A stretch of DNA of 64,000 bases from Arcobacteraceae bacterium (GTDB lineage: Bacteria > Campylobacterota > Campylobacteria > Campylobacterales > Arcobacteraceae). Under the pieces are notes generated by a model. It searched no databases. It saw nothing but the letters and a program-made list of their open reading frames with translations, and had not been told where the DNA came from. How positions within the stretch are numbered: position 1 is the first letter of the stretch; each line of letters opens with the position of its first letter. Shown here piece after piece: positions 44,437 through 53,120 of the stretch. The translations under genes were made by a program, and so were the position numbers. The stretch lies in contig JAGLOP010000002.1 of assembly GCA_023138835.1 (NCBI GenBank), positions 62,001 to 126,000 of the forward strand. Direction: 5' to 3'.

Positions 44437-46101
44437 ATGATCCACTGGGCACAAAGCAATGGCATAACTAAAATACTTATTGATAATGATTGCAATAAAG
44501 AGGATACTGATAAATTATTAGAGTTAATTGAAGAGCAAAATAGACTAGAGATATCTTTTATCTCTGTATCAATATTATCATCAAAAATAATCAAAGCGTT
44601 AAGTTACTATCACAAAAAATTGGAATTAAGTACAGATGACAAATCGTTATGGAGATATTTGAGAAAAATTTCAATTGATATTTCACTTGAGAATGCTTAC
44701 AATAAAACTAATCAGATCAATACTCCACTAAAAGCTATAGCAATAGGGGGAAGTGCCGGGGCATTGGAGAATATTATAAAAATATTAAAAGAGTTACCCT
44801 ATGCTGATATAACTGTATTTATTGTTGAACATATTCTACCTGATGAGAAAAATAGATTAGCTGATATTTTACAACAATTTACAAGCTATAAAGTTAAAGA
44901 GGCAGATCATGGCGAATTGATTAAATCAAATCATATATATGTGGCATCTGCAAATTTACACATGGTTGTTGAGGGTGGTTATATCTATCAATCAAAAACA
45001 CAAAGGGTGAATTTTTGCAGACCGTCCATAGATATGCTGTTTAAATCTTTAGCTTTAGAATATAAAAGTTCATTACTTGTAATCCTTACTTGCGGATATA
45101 TGGATGATGGAGCAAGTTCTTTGAAAGAGATTAAGAAAAATGGTGCTGTATCTATTATTCAAAATCCAAATGAGTGTGAAGCAAATGAGATACCTTTAAA
45201 TGCAATAATGACAAAAAATTATAATCATGTATTTGGCATAGAGCAGATAAATGAATATATTAAATCAAAACTTAATACCATAATTGATTTGGATGAGAGA
45301 ATAAATAAACTAATCTATAATATTTATAAAGTTTATGGATATGATTTTAGAGATTATGATAAAAGGTCTGTAACTAGAAGAGTTGAATTGTTAAGAGGAG
45401 AATTGGGAATAGATACTTTTTCAGAATTTGAAGAATTGATTTTAAATGATGTTGATACTTTCGAATTATTTTTTAAAAAACTTTCTATCAATGTTAGTGA
45501 ATTTTTTAGAGATACAGAAGTTTTTAAACAAATAAGAGAAAAGATAGTCTCTATTTTAGGAACATACCCGCATATACGGATTTGGTGTGCCGGATGTTCT
45601 CAAGGACAAGAGCCTTACTCTATTGCTATACTTTTGGATGAAATGGGATTATTAAAAAGATCAATTATTTATGCAACAGATTTTAATAATATGGTTTTAC
45701 AGCAAGCCCAAAATGGCATATTTTCTAAAGATTCTTATAAACTGGATAAAGAAAACTATATAAAAAGTGGTGGAAAAAAAGATTTCGATAATTGGTTTGA
45801 TATTAATGATAATTATGTAGAGGTTAATTCTTACATAAAAGATAAAGTTCACTTTTTTCAACATAATCTTGTCACTGACGGTGAAATAAATGAGTTTCAT
45901 TTGGTTTTTTGTAGAAATGTGCTAATCTATTTTAATGAGAATTTACAAAACAAGGTATTAAAACTAATATATACTTCACTTATAAGAGATGGTTTTTTGA
46001 TTTTAGGGAAAAGTGAAACTGTTAATTTAAAAGATGGTTTTATAAAATTTAACGAGAATGAGAATAATAAAATTTTTCAAAAAATAAGGGATGATGGATG
46101 A
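44437..46101 (+). CDS. CheB-CheR fusion (methylesterase plus methyltransferase)
   Basis: A 554-residue soluble protein. The first 95 residues are unassigned. The CheB methylesterase domain (about 98-268) keeps the catalytic triad: S106 in GGSAGA, H132 in VEHILP and D224 in a MDDGA motif. The CheR methyltransferase domain (about 272-550) has the N-terminal helical part with SVTRRVELLRGELG, SVNVSEFFRDTEVF-like NVSEFFRD, the SAM motif IWCAGCSQGQEPYSIAIL near 386-403, and VFCRNVLIYF near 493-502. Together they would add and remove methyl groups on glutamates. No chemoreceptor is encoded here. The nearest possible substrate is the coiled coil of the upstream kinase, whose stop is 3 nt before this ATG. 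Confidence 0.88.
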   Translation: MIHWAQSNGITKILIDNDCNKEDTDKLLELIEEQNRLEISFISVSILSSKIIKALSYYHKKLELSTDDKSLWRYLRKISIDISLENAYNKTNQINTPLKAIAIGGSAGALENIIKILKELPYADITVFIVEHILPDEKNRLADILQQFTSYKVKEADHGELIKSNHIYVASANLHMVVEGGYIYQSKTQRVNFCRPSIDMLFKSLALEYKSSLLVILTCGYMDDGASSLKEIKKNGAVSIIQNPNECEANEIPLNAIMTKNYNHVFGIEQINEYIKSKLNTIIDLDERINKLIYNIYKVYGYDFRDYDKRSVTRRVELLRGELGIDTFSEFEELILNDVDTFELFFKKLSINVSEFFRDTEVFKQIREKIVSILGTYPHIRIWCAGCSQGQEPYSIAILLDEMGLLKRSIIYATDFNNMVLQQAQNGIFSKDSYKLDKENYIKSGGKKDFDNWFDINDNYVEVNSYIKDKVHFFQHNLVTDGEINEFHLVFCRNVLIYFNENLQNKVLKLIYTSLIRDGFLILGKSETVNLKDGFIKFNENENNKIFQKIRDDG

Positions 46102-47306
46102 TTGTAAATATTTTAATAGTAGATGACAATCAACCTAACTTAGAAACACTTAACTTTATGATTAAAGATATAGATTTTGAAGATAATATTGATATCAATG
46201 TAATACAGGCCGATAATGGAAATGATGCTTTAAATTTAGCTATGAAGCATGATATAGCCCTTATTATTTTAGACATACAAATGCCTGATATGGATGGCTT
46301 TGAAGTAGCTAGATACCTTAAAAAAAGCTCTAAAACAAAAGATATGCCAATTGCATTTTTAACCGCTGCCCATAAATCAGAAGATATGAGAGAATATGGA
46401 TTGCATATTGGAGCTTTTGATTACTTTTTAAAACCAATTGATCCTTTGATATTGATACCAAAAATAAAACTATATATAAAATTTTATGCAATTGCAACAG
46501 AACTAAAAAATACAAATGTAATATTGGAAGAAAAAATAAAAGAAGCTGTTGATAAAAATTCTAAAATGGAAGCAAAACTATATCAATCTGAAAAGTTAGC
46601 TGCTATGGGTGAAATGATAGGAAATATTGCCCACCAATGGAGACAACCTTTATCTATAATATCAACGGCAGCAACTGGTGTTAAAGTTCAAAAAGTATAT
46701 GGGGAACTTTCAGATGAAGAGTTATTTAATTTAATGGACGGCATTAATAATTCTGTTCAATTCCTATCTAAAACTATTGATGATTTTCGAGATTTTGTTA
46801 AAGGTGATAATGATCAAAGTGTACTTTTTAATTTATCAGAAGATATTGAAAAATGCTGTGAACTTGAAGAAGCAGTTATAAAGCAAAACAATATACAAGT
46901 AATAAAAGATTTAGATGATACAATAGAATTAACTAACTTACCAAATGGTTTAATTCAAGCTCTTTTAAATATTGTAAATAATGCAAAAGATGCATTAAAA
47001 CTTATTGAAAATAAAGCTGATAAATTTATATTTATTGAATCAAAAAAAGATAAAGATAATATTTTTATACTTATTAAAGATAATGCGGGTGGAATTCCTG
47101 ATGATATAATTGACAAAATCTATGAACCCTATTTTACAACTAAACATAAATCTCAAGGGACAGGATTAGGTCTTCATATGACATATAAAATTATAACCGA
47201 AAATATGAAAGGGACAATAGATGTTAAAAATGTAGAATATGAGTTTAAAGGTAAAACATATAAAGGAGCACAGTTTAAAATTACTCTGCCCCTAAATACA
47301 GATTAA
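46098..47306 (+). CDS. Soluble REC-histidine kinase
   Basis: A 402-residue protein with receiver (about 1-128, D59 in [16 protein letters not shown] near 113), coiled-coil linker (about 132-165) and kinase core with [10 protein letters not shown] (H179), NNAKD, DNAGG and GTGLGLHM motifs. It has the same design as the proteins at 8746 and 14055. It overlaps the CheB-CheR gene by 4 nt and closes the operon begun by the binding protein. As the operon lacks a DNA-binding regulator, its output must go elsewhere. Confidence 0.87.
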   Translation: MIVNILIVDDNQPNLETLNFMIKDIDFEDNIDINVIQADNGNDALNLAMKHDIALIILDIQMPDMDGFEVARYLKKSSKTKDMPIAFLTAAHKSEDMREYGLHIGAFDYFLKPIDPLILIPKIKLYIKFYAIATELKNTNVILEEKIKEAVDKNSKMEAKLYQSEKLAAMGEMIGNIAHQWRQPLSIISTAATGVKVQKVYGELSDEELFNLMDGINNSVQFLSKTIDDFRDFVKGDNDQSVLFNLSEDIEKCCELEEAVIKQNNIQVIKDLDDTIELTNLPNGLIQALLNIVNNAKDALKLIENKADKFIFIESKKDKDNIFILIKDNAGGIPDDIIDKIYEPYFTTKHKSQGTGLGLHMTYKIITENMKGTIDVKNVEYEFKGKTYKGAQFKITLPLNTD

Positions 47307-47320
47307 AAATATTTTTTAAT
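47302..47320. terminator. A/T-only hairpin between convergent genes
   Basis: ATTAAAAA (47302-47309) and TTTTTAAT (47313-47320) form an 8-bp stem with a 3-nt loop between the REC-kinase stop and the SulP stop. It has flanking A and T runs on both strands. It may be a weak bidirectional terminator; absence of G-C pairs keeps confidence low. Confidence 0.35.
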
Positions 47321-48857
47321 AATCGTATGCTACTTTATATTTAGGATCATCCTCTTCATAAGTACAAAATTGACCGGCATTTGTCATAATAGATTTACAC
47401 TCAGCACTTAAGTGTCTGATTCTTATTGTTTTATTTGCTTCAAGATATTTTTTTGTAATTGCATCAATCGCTTCAACACCTGATATATCCATAACTCTTG
47501 CATCTTTAAAGTCAAGAACAACAACTTCAGGATCATGAGCTAAATCAAATTGTTCATTAAAAGCAGCTACTGAACCAAAAAACAATGGACCGTCAAAATC
47601 ATATATTTTAGTTCCGTCATCTTCAAGATGAGTACGCGCAGTTACCTTTGCATGTTTCCAGGCGAATACCAAAGCAGATATAATAACTCCAGAGATAACA
47701 GCAATTGCCAAATCAGCAACTATAGTAATAGCAGTAACTGTTACAAGCACAAAAGCATCACTTCTAGGCATTTTTGTAATTCTGGCAAAACTACTCCATT
47801 CAAAAGTTCCTATTGAAACCATAAACATAATACCAACTAAAATAGCAACAGGGATTATATTTAAAATATCTGTCATGGTTGCTACTAAAAGTATAAGTCC
47901 AATAGAAGCTGTAATTCCAGATAATCTACCCCAACCGCCTGATGTATAGTTAATGATTGATTGCCCTATCATTGCACATCCAGGCATCGCACCAAACATA
48001 CCACAAGTGATATTTCCAGTTCCTTGAGCTATACATTCTTGATTTGCACTACCTCTTTTTCCACTGATTTCATCCAAAACTGAAAGTGTAAGAAGTGATT
48101 CAATCACACCAACTAAAGCAACAATAACGGCATAAGGGAGAACCATAATAAAAGCATCAAAATTTAATAAAGTTGTCGGTATTTGGAAACTTGGCAATAA
48201 ACCTTTAAAATCACTAAGATTTGCCAAGTCACCTACAAGTTTGGTATCTAGTCCAAACATATAAACTGCCATAGTAAATACAATAATAGCAACCAATCCC
48301 GAAGGAACTGCCGAAGTAATCTTTGGTAAAAAATACATTGTAGCCATAGTACCGGCAATGATAATATACATCAACATTCCCGAACCCTCTAAAAACTTAA
48401 ATTGACTGGTTGCAATAACAACAGCAAGACCATTTACAAATCCATGAAGTGCAGGTTGCGGTACTAAACGGATAAATTTACCCATTCTTAATGCCCCAAT
48501 AGAGATTTGAATAAGACCCGCAACAATTGCTGTTAGGGTAATATATTGAATTATCTCAAATGATACAGCATCACCTGTCAAACCATTTGCCATTGCCATA
48601 TCTTTAACCGCGATACTCAATCCCACTAAAACAATAGCAACAGCACCAGTAGCACCACTGATCATACCAGGTTTTCCACCCATAATAGCTGTAATCAAAC
48701 CTAGTATAAATGCAGCATAAAGCCCGACTATCGGACTAACTTGTGCTATGAATGAAAAAGCAATAGCTTCTGGGACTAAGGCAACAGCAACAACCAAACC
48801 TGATAAAATATCATTTTTGGCAGATGATCCGATAAGTGTTTCTTTAAAATTTAACAA
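47316..48857 (-). CDS. SulP-family anion transporter with STAS domain
   Basis: A 513-residue membrane transporter. The N-terminal AFSFIAQVSPIVGLYAAFI is the SulP signature, and about ten to twelve helices follow (to about 395). A C-terminal cytoplasmic STAS domain (about 410-495) contains VVLDFKDARVMDISGVEAID. SulP proteins move sulfate or bicarbonate, usually with Na+ or H+; the AMPGCAMIGQSIINYTSGGWGRLSG segment is seen in BicA/YchM-like members. Bicarbonate uptake would suit a carbon-fixing or microaerophilic relative, but the substrate is not determined by sequence. Monocistronic, divergent from a small membrane ORF. Confidence 0.88.
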   Translation of the reverse strand: MLNFKETLIGSSAKNDILSGLVVAVALVPEAIAFSFIAQVSPIVGLYAAFILGLITAIMGGKPGMISGATGAVAIVLVGLSIAVKDMAMANGLTGDAVSFEIIQYITLTAIVAGLIQISIGALRMGKFIRLVPQPALHGFVNGLAVVIATSQFKFLEGSGMLMYIIIAGTMATMYFLPKITSAVPSGLVAIIVFTMAVYMFGLDTKLVGDLANLSDFKGLLPSFQIPTTLLNFDAFIMVLPYAVIVALVGVIESLLTLSVLDEISGKRGSANQECIAQGTGNITCGMFGAMPGCAMIGQSIINYTSGGWGRLSGITASIGLILLVATMTDILNIIPVAILVGIMFMVSIGTFEWSSFARITKMPRSDAFVLVTVTAITIVADLAIAVISGVIISALVFAWKHAKVTARTHLEDDGTKIYDFDGPLFFGSVAAFNEQFDLAHDPEVVVLDFKDARVMDISGVEAIDAITKKYLEANKTIRIRHLSAECKSIMTNAGQFCTYEEDDPKYKVAYDY

Positions 48858-48897
48858 TTATTTTCCTCTATTTTATTCTTAAAATTAGGTCGCGATT

Positions 48898-48938
48898 ATA
48901 TCTAAAAGATGATTAAAACACAATAGTCTTTTAGATAT
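48898..48938. repeat. 12-bp inverted repeat in the sulP upstream region
   Basis: ATATCTAAAAGA (48898-48909) and TCTTTTAGATAT (48927-48938) are perfect reverse complements around a 17-nt spacer. A partial third copy (TTTTAGATA) follows at about 48939-48947. It lies 41-81 nt upstream of the sulP ATG, where an operator or a leader hairpin would be expected. Confidence 0.6.
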
Positions 48939-49012
48939 TTTAGATAAATATTTCATTTTTAATAAAAGTAAGATTTTTATCTTTGCTTATATTAAGATTT
49001 TATATATACAAT

Positions 49013-49034
49013 TATAATAGTCATTCACGGAGGT
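49013..49034 (+). promoter_or_regulatory. Promoter and strong ribosome site for the small membrane ORF
   Basis: TATAAT at 49013-49018 predicts a start near 49025. CGGAGGT at 49028-49034 is a near-perfect ribosome site, 7 nt before the ATG at 49042. The GTG at 49033 lies inside the ribosome site and is not the start. Confidence 0.55.
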
Positions 49035-49041
49035 GTCTATT

Positions 49042-49227
49042 ATGTCAAGTACTGCTCTTATTATTTTACCATTATTTATATTGTTTTGGTTCTTTTGTAT
49101 AGCTTCTGCTGTATTCAATAAATTTAAAAATGAAAAAGCAAAAGTGTTTTGGATTATAGGGTTGATTTTTGTACCATTTCTATCATTTTTTTACATATTT
49201 TTAAAAAAAGATTTATTAGAAGATTAG
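49042..49227 (+). CDS. Small two-helix membrane protein (PLDc_N-like)
   Basis: A 61-residue protein with two hydrophobic helices (about 4-24 and 33-53) separated by a short basic loop FNKFKNEKAK, and an acidic end KKDLLED. The WIIGLIFVPFLSFFYIFLK segment resembles the PLDc_N (phospholipase D nuclease N-terminal) family of small membrane domains, where it occurs without the nuclease. Function unknown. It has its own promoter and one of the best ribosome sites in the window, so high expression is likely. It ends abutting the convergent priA gene. Confidence 0.65.
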   Translation: MSSTALIILPLFILFWFFCIASAVFNKFKNEKAKVFWIIGLIFVPFLSFFYIFLKKDLLED

Positions 49228-51084
49228 TTAAAAAAGAGTATCCATATCAATTGAAGCAATTGCGCAGTCAATAGAGTGTAAAATATTTAATAAGGCTTTT
49301 GTATCACTTGATCTTAAAAGTAGTTCATAACGATATTTATTTGCTATTTTAAAAATACCGCTTTCACCAAATCCTATTAATTCAACACTATTGTTTAAGT
49401 TACTAAAGATATTTACATATTTGTTTAATTGTTCTTGAGCTAAAAAAGCATTTTGATGGCTGAATACAACTCGTGCCAATCTAACATACGGTGGATATAA
49501 AGCAGTTCTACACTCTAACTCTTCATTTAAAAACTCTTCATAATTATTTTTTTCCAAGTAATTTTGAAAAAAATCTTTATTTTTAGTTTGAACTAAAACT
49601 TCACCTTTCCCTTTTCTTCCACTTCTTCCTGCTATTTGCAAAGCTAAAGAGAGAGCTTTTTCTCTTGATTTATAACTTGTCATATTTAATACAGAATCAA
49701 TACCAAGAACAACAGCCAAAGTTACATTATGATAGTCATGTCCTTTAGATAACATTTGAGTTCCCACTAAAATATCTATTTTATTCTCATTAAACTTTTT
49801 TAAAAGAGATCGTAAATCTTTATCAGTTTTAATTGTATCTCTGTCAAATTTTTCTACAGTTTTATCATGAAAATAATCTTGCAATACAAGCTGTACTTCA
49901 GCCGTTCCTAATCTAAAATTTTTAATAAGTCCGGTTTCACAACTTGGACATTTTTCACTGATAGCTTGCGTATAATTACAATAATGACATTTTAAAGCTT
50001 TCATATTTTTATGCAAACTTAGACTGACAGAACAAAATGGACACTCCTGTGATTTACCGCAATCACTGCATATTTGATATTTAAAGTTTGCACGAGTCGG
50101 TAAAAATACAATTACCTGTTCATCTTTAGCAATTGTTTGTTCTATTTTGGCTAAAATATTTTCATTAAGTCCTAAGGGTGATTCATCATAACTAATCGAT
50201 TTAACAGTATCAAAAAAAGTTTCTTTATTTCTAATATACGGTACTTTTATATATGAAGACAATGATGGTGTTGCACTTCCAAGTATCACTTGGATATCAA
50301 ATTTCTTACCCAAATATAATGATAAATCTTTTACATTTATTCTTGGCTTATTGTCCGCTTTATATGATTCATCATGTTCTTCATCTACAATTATTAGTCC
50401 TAAGTTAAAATAAGGTAAAAATAAAGATGACCTTGCCCCTGCAAGGAGTTTAATCTCTCCTGAAGCCAAACCTTCCAGTATCATCTGCTTTTTCTTTTTA
50501 GTTACCTTGGAGTGCCAAATAGCAACAGTATCTCCAAATACTTTTTCCAGTCTTATTTGCATCTGAGGAGTTAAAGAGATTTCAGGCATCAACATCACAG
50601 CTTGTTTTTTTTGCTTTAATATATCTTCAATTGCTTTAATATATATTTCTGTTTTTCCACTTCCTGTAGAGGCAAAGAGCAGGGAAGTTTTATTATCTTG
50701 TGTAAATTTAAATAATTCTTGTTGTTTAACAGATAATTCAATTTCACTGTCACCGGTATAACTTGATATCTCTGTTTGTTTTGTTGAAGATTTAAAAGGG
50801 ACATATAAAGATAAAGCTTCCCCTAAACTGCAAATATAATAAGATGAGATAAATTTAGCAGTTTGAAGCATTTTATCATCATAAAATTCAATATCAATTT
50901 GCGATATATCTACACACTTAAACGATGGTTTTTCTACAACTTTTATAACAACAGCAGGTGTAAGTATTTTTCTTCGTGCTAATTTTACTTGAACTTTAGA
51001 ACCCACTTCAATTTTTTTATCACTTTGATATGTTAAAGCATTTAGCGGAGATTTAAGCAGAGCTAATTCATAATAATATATCAT
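49228..51084 (-). CDS. priA: Primosomal protein N' (replication restart helicase)
   Basis: A 618-residue superfamily 2 helicase. It has an N-terminal 3'-DNA-binding domain (about 1-95), Walker A ASTGSGKTEIY near 138-148, DEEHDESYK near 237-245, SATPS near 270, a zinc-binding cysteine block (about 338-385 with repeated CxxC: CSDCGKSQECPFC, CHYC, CPSC), and helicase motif VI QIAGRSGRKGKGEV near 490-503. PriA reloads the replisome at collapsed forks. It is shorter than E. coli PriA (732), mostly in the N-terminal part, which is usual for the phylum. It overlaps the pseudopilin gene upstream by 4 nt. Confidence 0.93.
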   Translation of the reverse strand: MIYYYELALLKSPLNALTYQSDKKIEVGSKVQVKLARRKILTPAVVIKVVEKPSFKCVDISQIDIEFYDDKMLQTAKFISSYYICSLGEALSLYVPFKSSTKQTEISSYTGDSEIELSVKQQELFKFTQDNKTSLLFASTGSGKTEIYIKAIEDILKQKKQAVMLMPEISLTPQMQIRLEKVFGDTVAIWHSKVTKKKKQMILEGLASGEIKLLAGARSSLFLPYFNLGLIIVDEEHDESYKADNKPRINVKDLSLYLGKKFDIQVILGSATPSLSSYIKVPYIRNKETFFDTVKSISYDESPLGLNENILAKIEQTIAKDEQVIVFLPTRANFKYQICSDCGKSQECPFCSVSLSLHKNMKALKCHYCNYTQAISEKCPSCETGLIKNFRLGTAEVQLVLQDYFHDKTVEKFDRDTIKTDKDLRSLLKKFNENKIDILVGTQMLSKGHDYHNVTLAVVLGIDSVLNMTSYKSREKALSLALQIAGRSGRKGKGEVLVQTKNKDFFQNYLEKNNYEEFLNEELECRTALYPPYVRLARVVFSHQNAFLAQEQLNKYVNIFSNLNNSVELIGFGESGIFKIANKYRYELLLRSSDTKALLNILHSIDCAIASIDMDTLF

Positions 51085-51500
51085 TGAGTAATCTCTTTAC
51101 AATAATCTTTTGTGAAGTCACAATTAAAACTATTGGTATTGGCATCGTATATAAACTCTACAGCTTCAGTTGAATTTATCCAAGCGTTATAAGTAGTGGA
51201 TGAGGATTTTGACCAATTACCGCTACTTTTAGTTTTAGATATTACAGGTGTAGTTAAAATTACTTCAAAAAGTAAATTATCATTATTGTCCAAAGTTTCC
51301 AGATTTTCAGGTGTATTAGATAGAATCGAAGCGTTTATATGAGTTTTTATACCATCTCTTATCAATGCTACATCTGCTCTAAGCTTAATAATATTTGCAT
51401 TAGAAACATTATAAAATAATTTTGGAATGGCTACTGTGATTAAGATAGAAATAATTGTAATTGCAAAAATGATTTCTAAAATTGAAAATGATTTTCTCAA
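51081..51500 (-). CDS. Type IV pilin/pseudopilin-like protein
   Basis: A 139-residue protein with a class III signal. The short basic leader MRKSF is followed by SILEIIFAITIISILITVAIP, a hydrophobic helix with the conserved Glu at mature position 5, so prepilin peptidase would cut after the leader. The usual Gly at -1 is replaced by Phe or Ser in this reading. The C-terminal part contains two cysteines (NCDFTKDYC), as in pilin disulfide loops. It is probably a pseudopilin of a type II secretion or type IV pilus-like machine; no other component is near. It overlaps both neighbours by 4 nt. Confidence 0.75.
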   Translation of the reverse strand: MRKSFSILEIIFAITIISILITVAIPKLFYNVSNANIIKLRADVALIRDGIKTHINASILSNTPENLETLDNNDNLLFEVILTTPVISKTKSSGNWSKSSSTTYNAWINSTEAVEFIYDANTNSFNCDFTKDYCKEITQ

Positions 51501-51745
51501 GTTACTTTATTTTTTTTAAAATTATTTAAATCCTGAACTGTATTTTCTATACTTTTTTTAAAGTTGATAAATTCAGAGTTTTTTCTTAAATATGCTGATA
51601 ATAATTGGGGAATAGTTATCTCTTTATTTAAATTTAAAAACTGCTTCAATCCGTCTATTATTTCATTGTCCAAATCTGGACCAATATCAACTGTATAAGC
51701 AGAATTCTCAATATGAAAAGTTATCTCGTTATGTTTTAGTACCAT
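51497..51745 (-). CDS. Hypothetical protein (82 aa)
   Basis: Not recognised. A soluble, acidic-to-basic 82-residue chain with a strand-rich start (EITFHIENSAYTVDI) and helical remainder (LKQFLNLNKEITIPQLLSAYLRKN). It lies between rodA (25-nt gap) and the pseudopilin gene (4-nt overlap), in the same direction, and its codon use resembles the neighbours, so it is probably a real gene of the rodA-priA operon. Confidence 0.55.
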   Translation of the reverse strand: MVLKHNEITFHIENSAYTVDIGPDLDNEIIDGLKQFLNLNKEITIPQLLSAYLRKNSEFINFKKSIENTVQDLNNFKKNKVT

Positions 51746-51770
51746 TGCTTCATTCTATCAAATAATTGCT

Positions 51771-52877
51771 TTACATCTTTTTAACAAAATCATAAGAACT
51801 TAAAAACCTGTAAGCTAATAAATTCTCCAAAATAGCGATCATAACTATAAAGTTTAAAAAGGAACTGCCGCCATAACTAAACAGAGGCAAAGGGAGCCCT
51901 ACAACTGGTGCAAAGCCTATAACCATAAGGATATTAATACTCATATTTAAAAAAATGAGTAATCCGACTCCGGAAGAAAATACTCGAATCAGATAATCAT
52001 CTTTAAAAGCATTATTTAACATAAGCAGATGGATAATTAAAAGTAGATATAAGATAATCAATCCAATAGCACCTAAAAAACCATATCTTTCAACAAAAGA
52101 AGCAAAAATAAAATCACTTGTAGCAATTGGTAAAAATTTTAATTGAGTTTGTGTTGCTTCATTTTTTTCTTTACCCGTTAAACCACCGGAACCAATAGCG
52201 ATAATAGATTGTTGTACATGATAACTTGGCTCTTCACTGATAAAATCAACTATCCGTTTTTTTTGATAATCTTTAATTAGATATGTATATACCAGCGGTG
52301 AGGAAAAACCAACAATTAAAATAATAGATATTATAATTCTTTTACTGATACCCATTATAAATAACACACCAAAGCCAACAAGCAATAATACCAAAGCCGT
52401 ACCCAAATCCGGTTCTTTAGCTATTAAAATAAATGGTAATAAAATGAAAAATGAAAAAAATGAAAAATCTTTTAATTTATATCCATCAACAGGCGGTGGA
52501 CGATTATGTATTAAAAATCCCAGCATAAGTAAAAATGCCGGTTTAAAAAGTTCAGATGGTTGAATGGTCATACCTAAAAACGGTAATTCAAGCCATCTTG
52601 TAGCTCCTAATTTTGTAACACCAAAGAATTCAACTAATATAAGTAAAAATATTCCAAGCCAATATAAAACAGGTATAAGATTTAAGTATCTTCTAAACGG
52701 GAAGAAAAATACAACAACAAATACACCCATAGAAAATAGATAATATATTAACTGTTTCTGTGCAAGCATTGCACTTGTCTCCGCAATTAAATGATGTGAT
52801 AACAAAATTAAAGGCAATATGAGAATAATAAGCTCGAAATTAAAGTGAGTTATAATCCGCTTGTCAAATAAAAACAT
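51771..52877 (-). CDS. rodA: Rod-shape peptidoglycan glycosyltransferase RodA (SEDS family)
   Basis: A 368-residue membrane protein with about ten helices, counted from ATG 52877. SEDS marks include GATRWLELPFLGMTIQPSELFKP near 109-131, KEPDLGTALVLLLVG near 161-175, and the C-terminal VVGLPLPLFSYGGSSFLN near 326-343. RodA polymerises lateral-wall peptidoglycan with an MreC/MreD/PBP2 partner set. An ATG at 52952 is in frame but lies inside another small ORF and adds a non-conserved basic leader. The MFLFDKRIITHFNFEL start is the expected RodA N-terminus and follows the small ORF stop by 4 nt. Confidence 0.9.
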   Translation of the reverse strand: MFLFDKRIITHFNFELIILILPLILLSHHLIAETSAMLAQKQLIYYLFSMGVFVVVFFFPFRRYLNLIPVLYWLGIFLLILVEFFGVTKLGATRWLELPFLGMTIQPSELFKPAFLLMLGFLIHNRPPPVDGYKLKDFSFFSFFILLPFILIAKEPDLGTALVLLLVGFGVLFIMGISKRIIISIILIVGFSSPLVYTYLIKDYQKKRIVDFISEEPSYHVQQSIIAIGSGGLTGKEKNEATQTQLKFLPIATSDFIFASFVERYGFLGAIGLIILYLLLIIHLLMLNNAFKDDYLIRVFSSGVGLLIFLNMSINILMVIGFAPVVGLPLPLFSYGGSSFLNFIVMIAILENLLAYRFLSSYDFVKKM

Positions 52878-52881
52878 ATCT

Positions 52882-53013
52882 CTATTCGAGATCTTTTTGA
52901 TTTGTTTGGTTATTATGATTTGTCTTTGAGATTTTTTTCTGCATAAAATCATAAACTATTTTCATAACTTTCCAAACAATAAAAACTAAAATTAATAAAA
53001 TAATCAAATCCAT
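52882..53013 (-). CDS. Small single-pass membrane protein (43 aa) upstream of rodA
   Basis: A 43-residue ORF starting at ATG 53013, with an ideal ribosome site (AAGGA, 7 nt upstream). Residues 2-21 form a membrane helix (MDLIILLILVFIVWKVMKIV), followed by a polar Lys/Asn/Gln-rich tail ending KDLE. It stops 4 nt before the preferred rodA ATG, so rodA may depend on its translation. It could be a bitopic partner of the cell-wall machinery or a leader; no family is recognised. Too short for most gene callers. Confidence 0.6.
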   Translation of the reverse strand: MDLIILLILVFIVWKVMKIVYDFMQKKISKTNHNNQTNQKDLE

Positions 53014-53120
53014 TTTTTAATCCTTAACGGTAATTTTACGAATTTTATCTAAAATCACTTTTATTTTTCATTGAAAATAGATATAATCCAATTTAATATA
53101 TAAAGTGAGAATGAATAATT

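Noticed and set aside
43530-44594. Minus-strand frames opposite the hybrid kinase (43530-43856, 44025-44594)
   Set aside because: Leu/Ser/Ile-rich translations arise from the complement of acidic receiver-domain coding sequence; no ribosome sites or motifs.
52878-52952. In-frame ATG 52952 as rodA start
   Set aside because: The region is coding in another frame for a 43-residue ORF with an ideal ribosome site, and the leader lacks conserved character.
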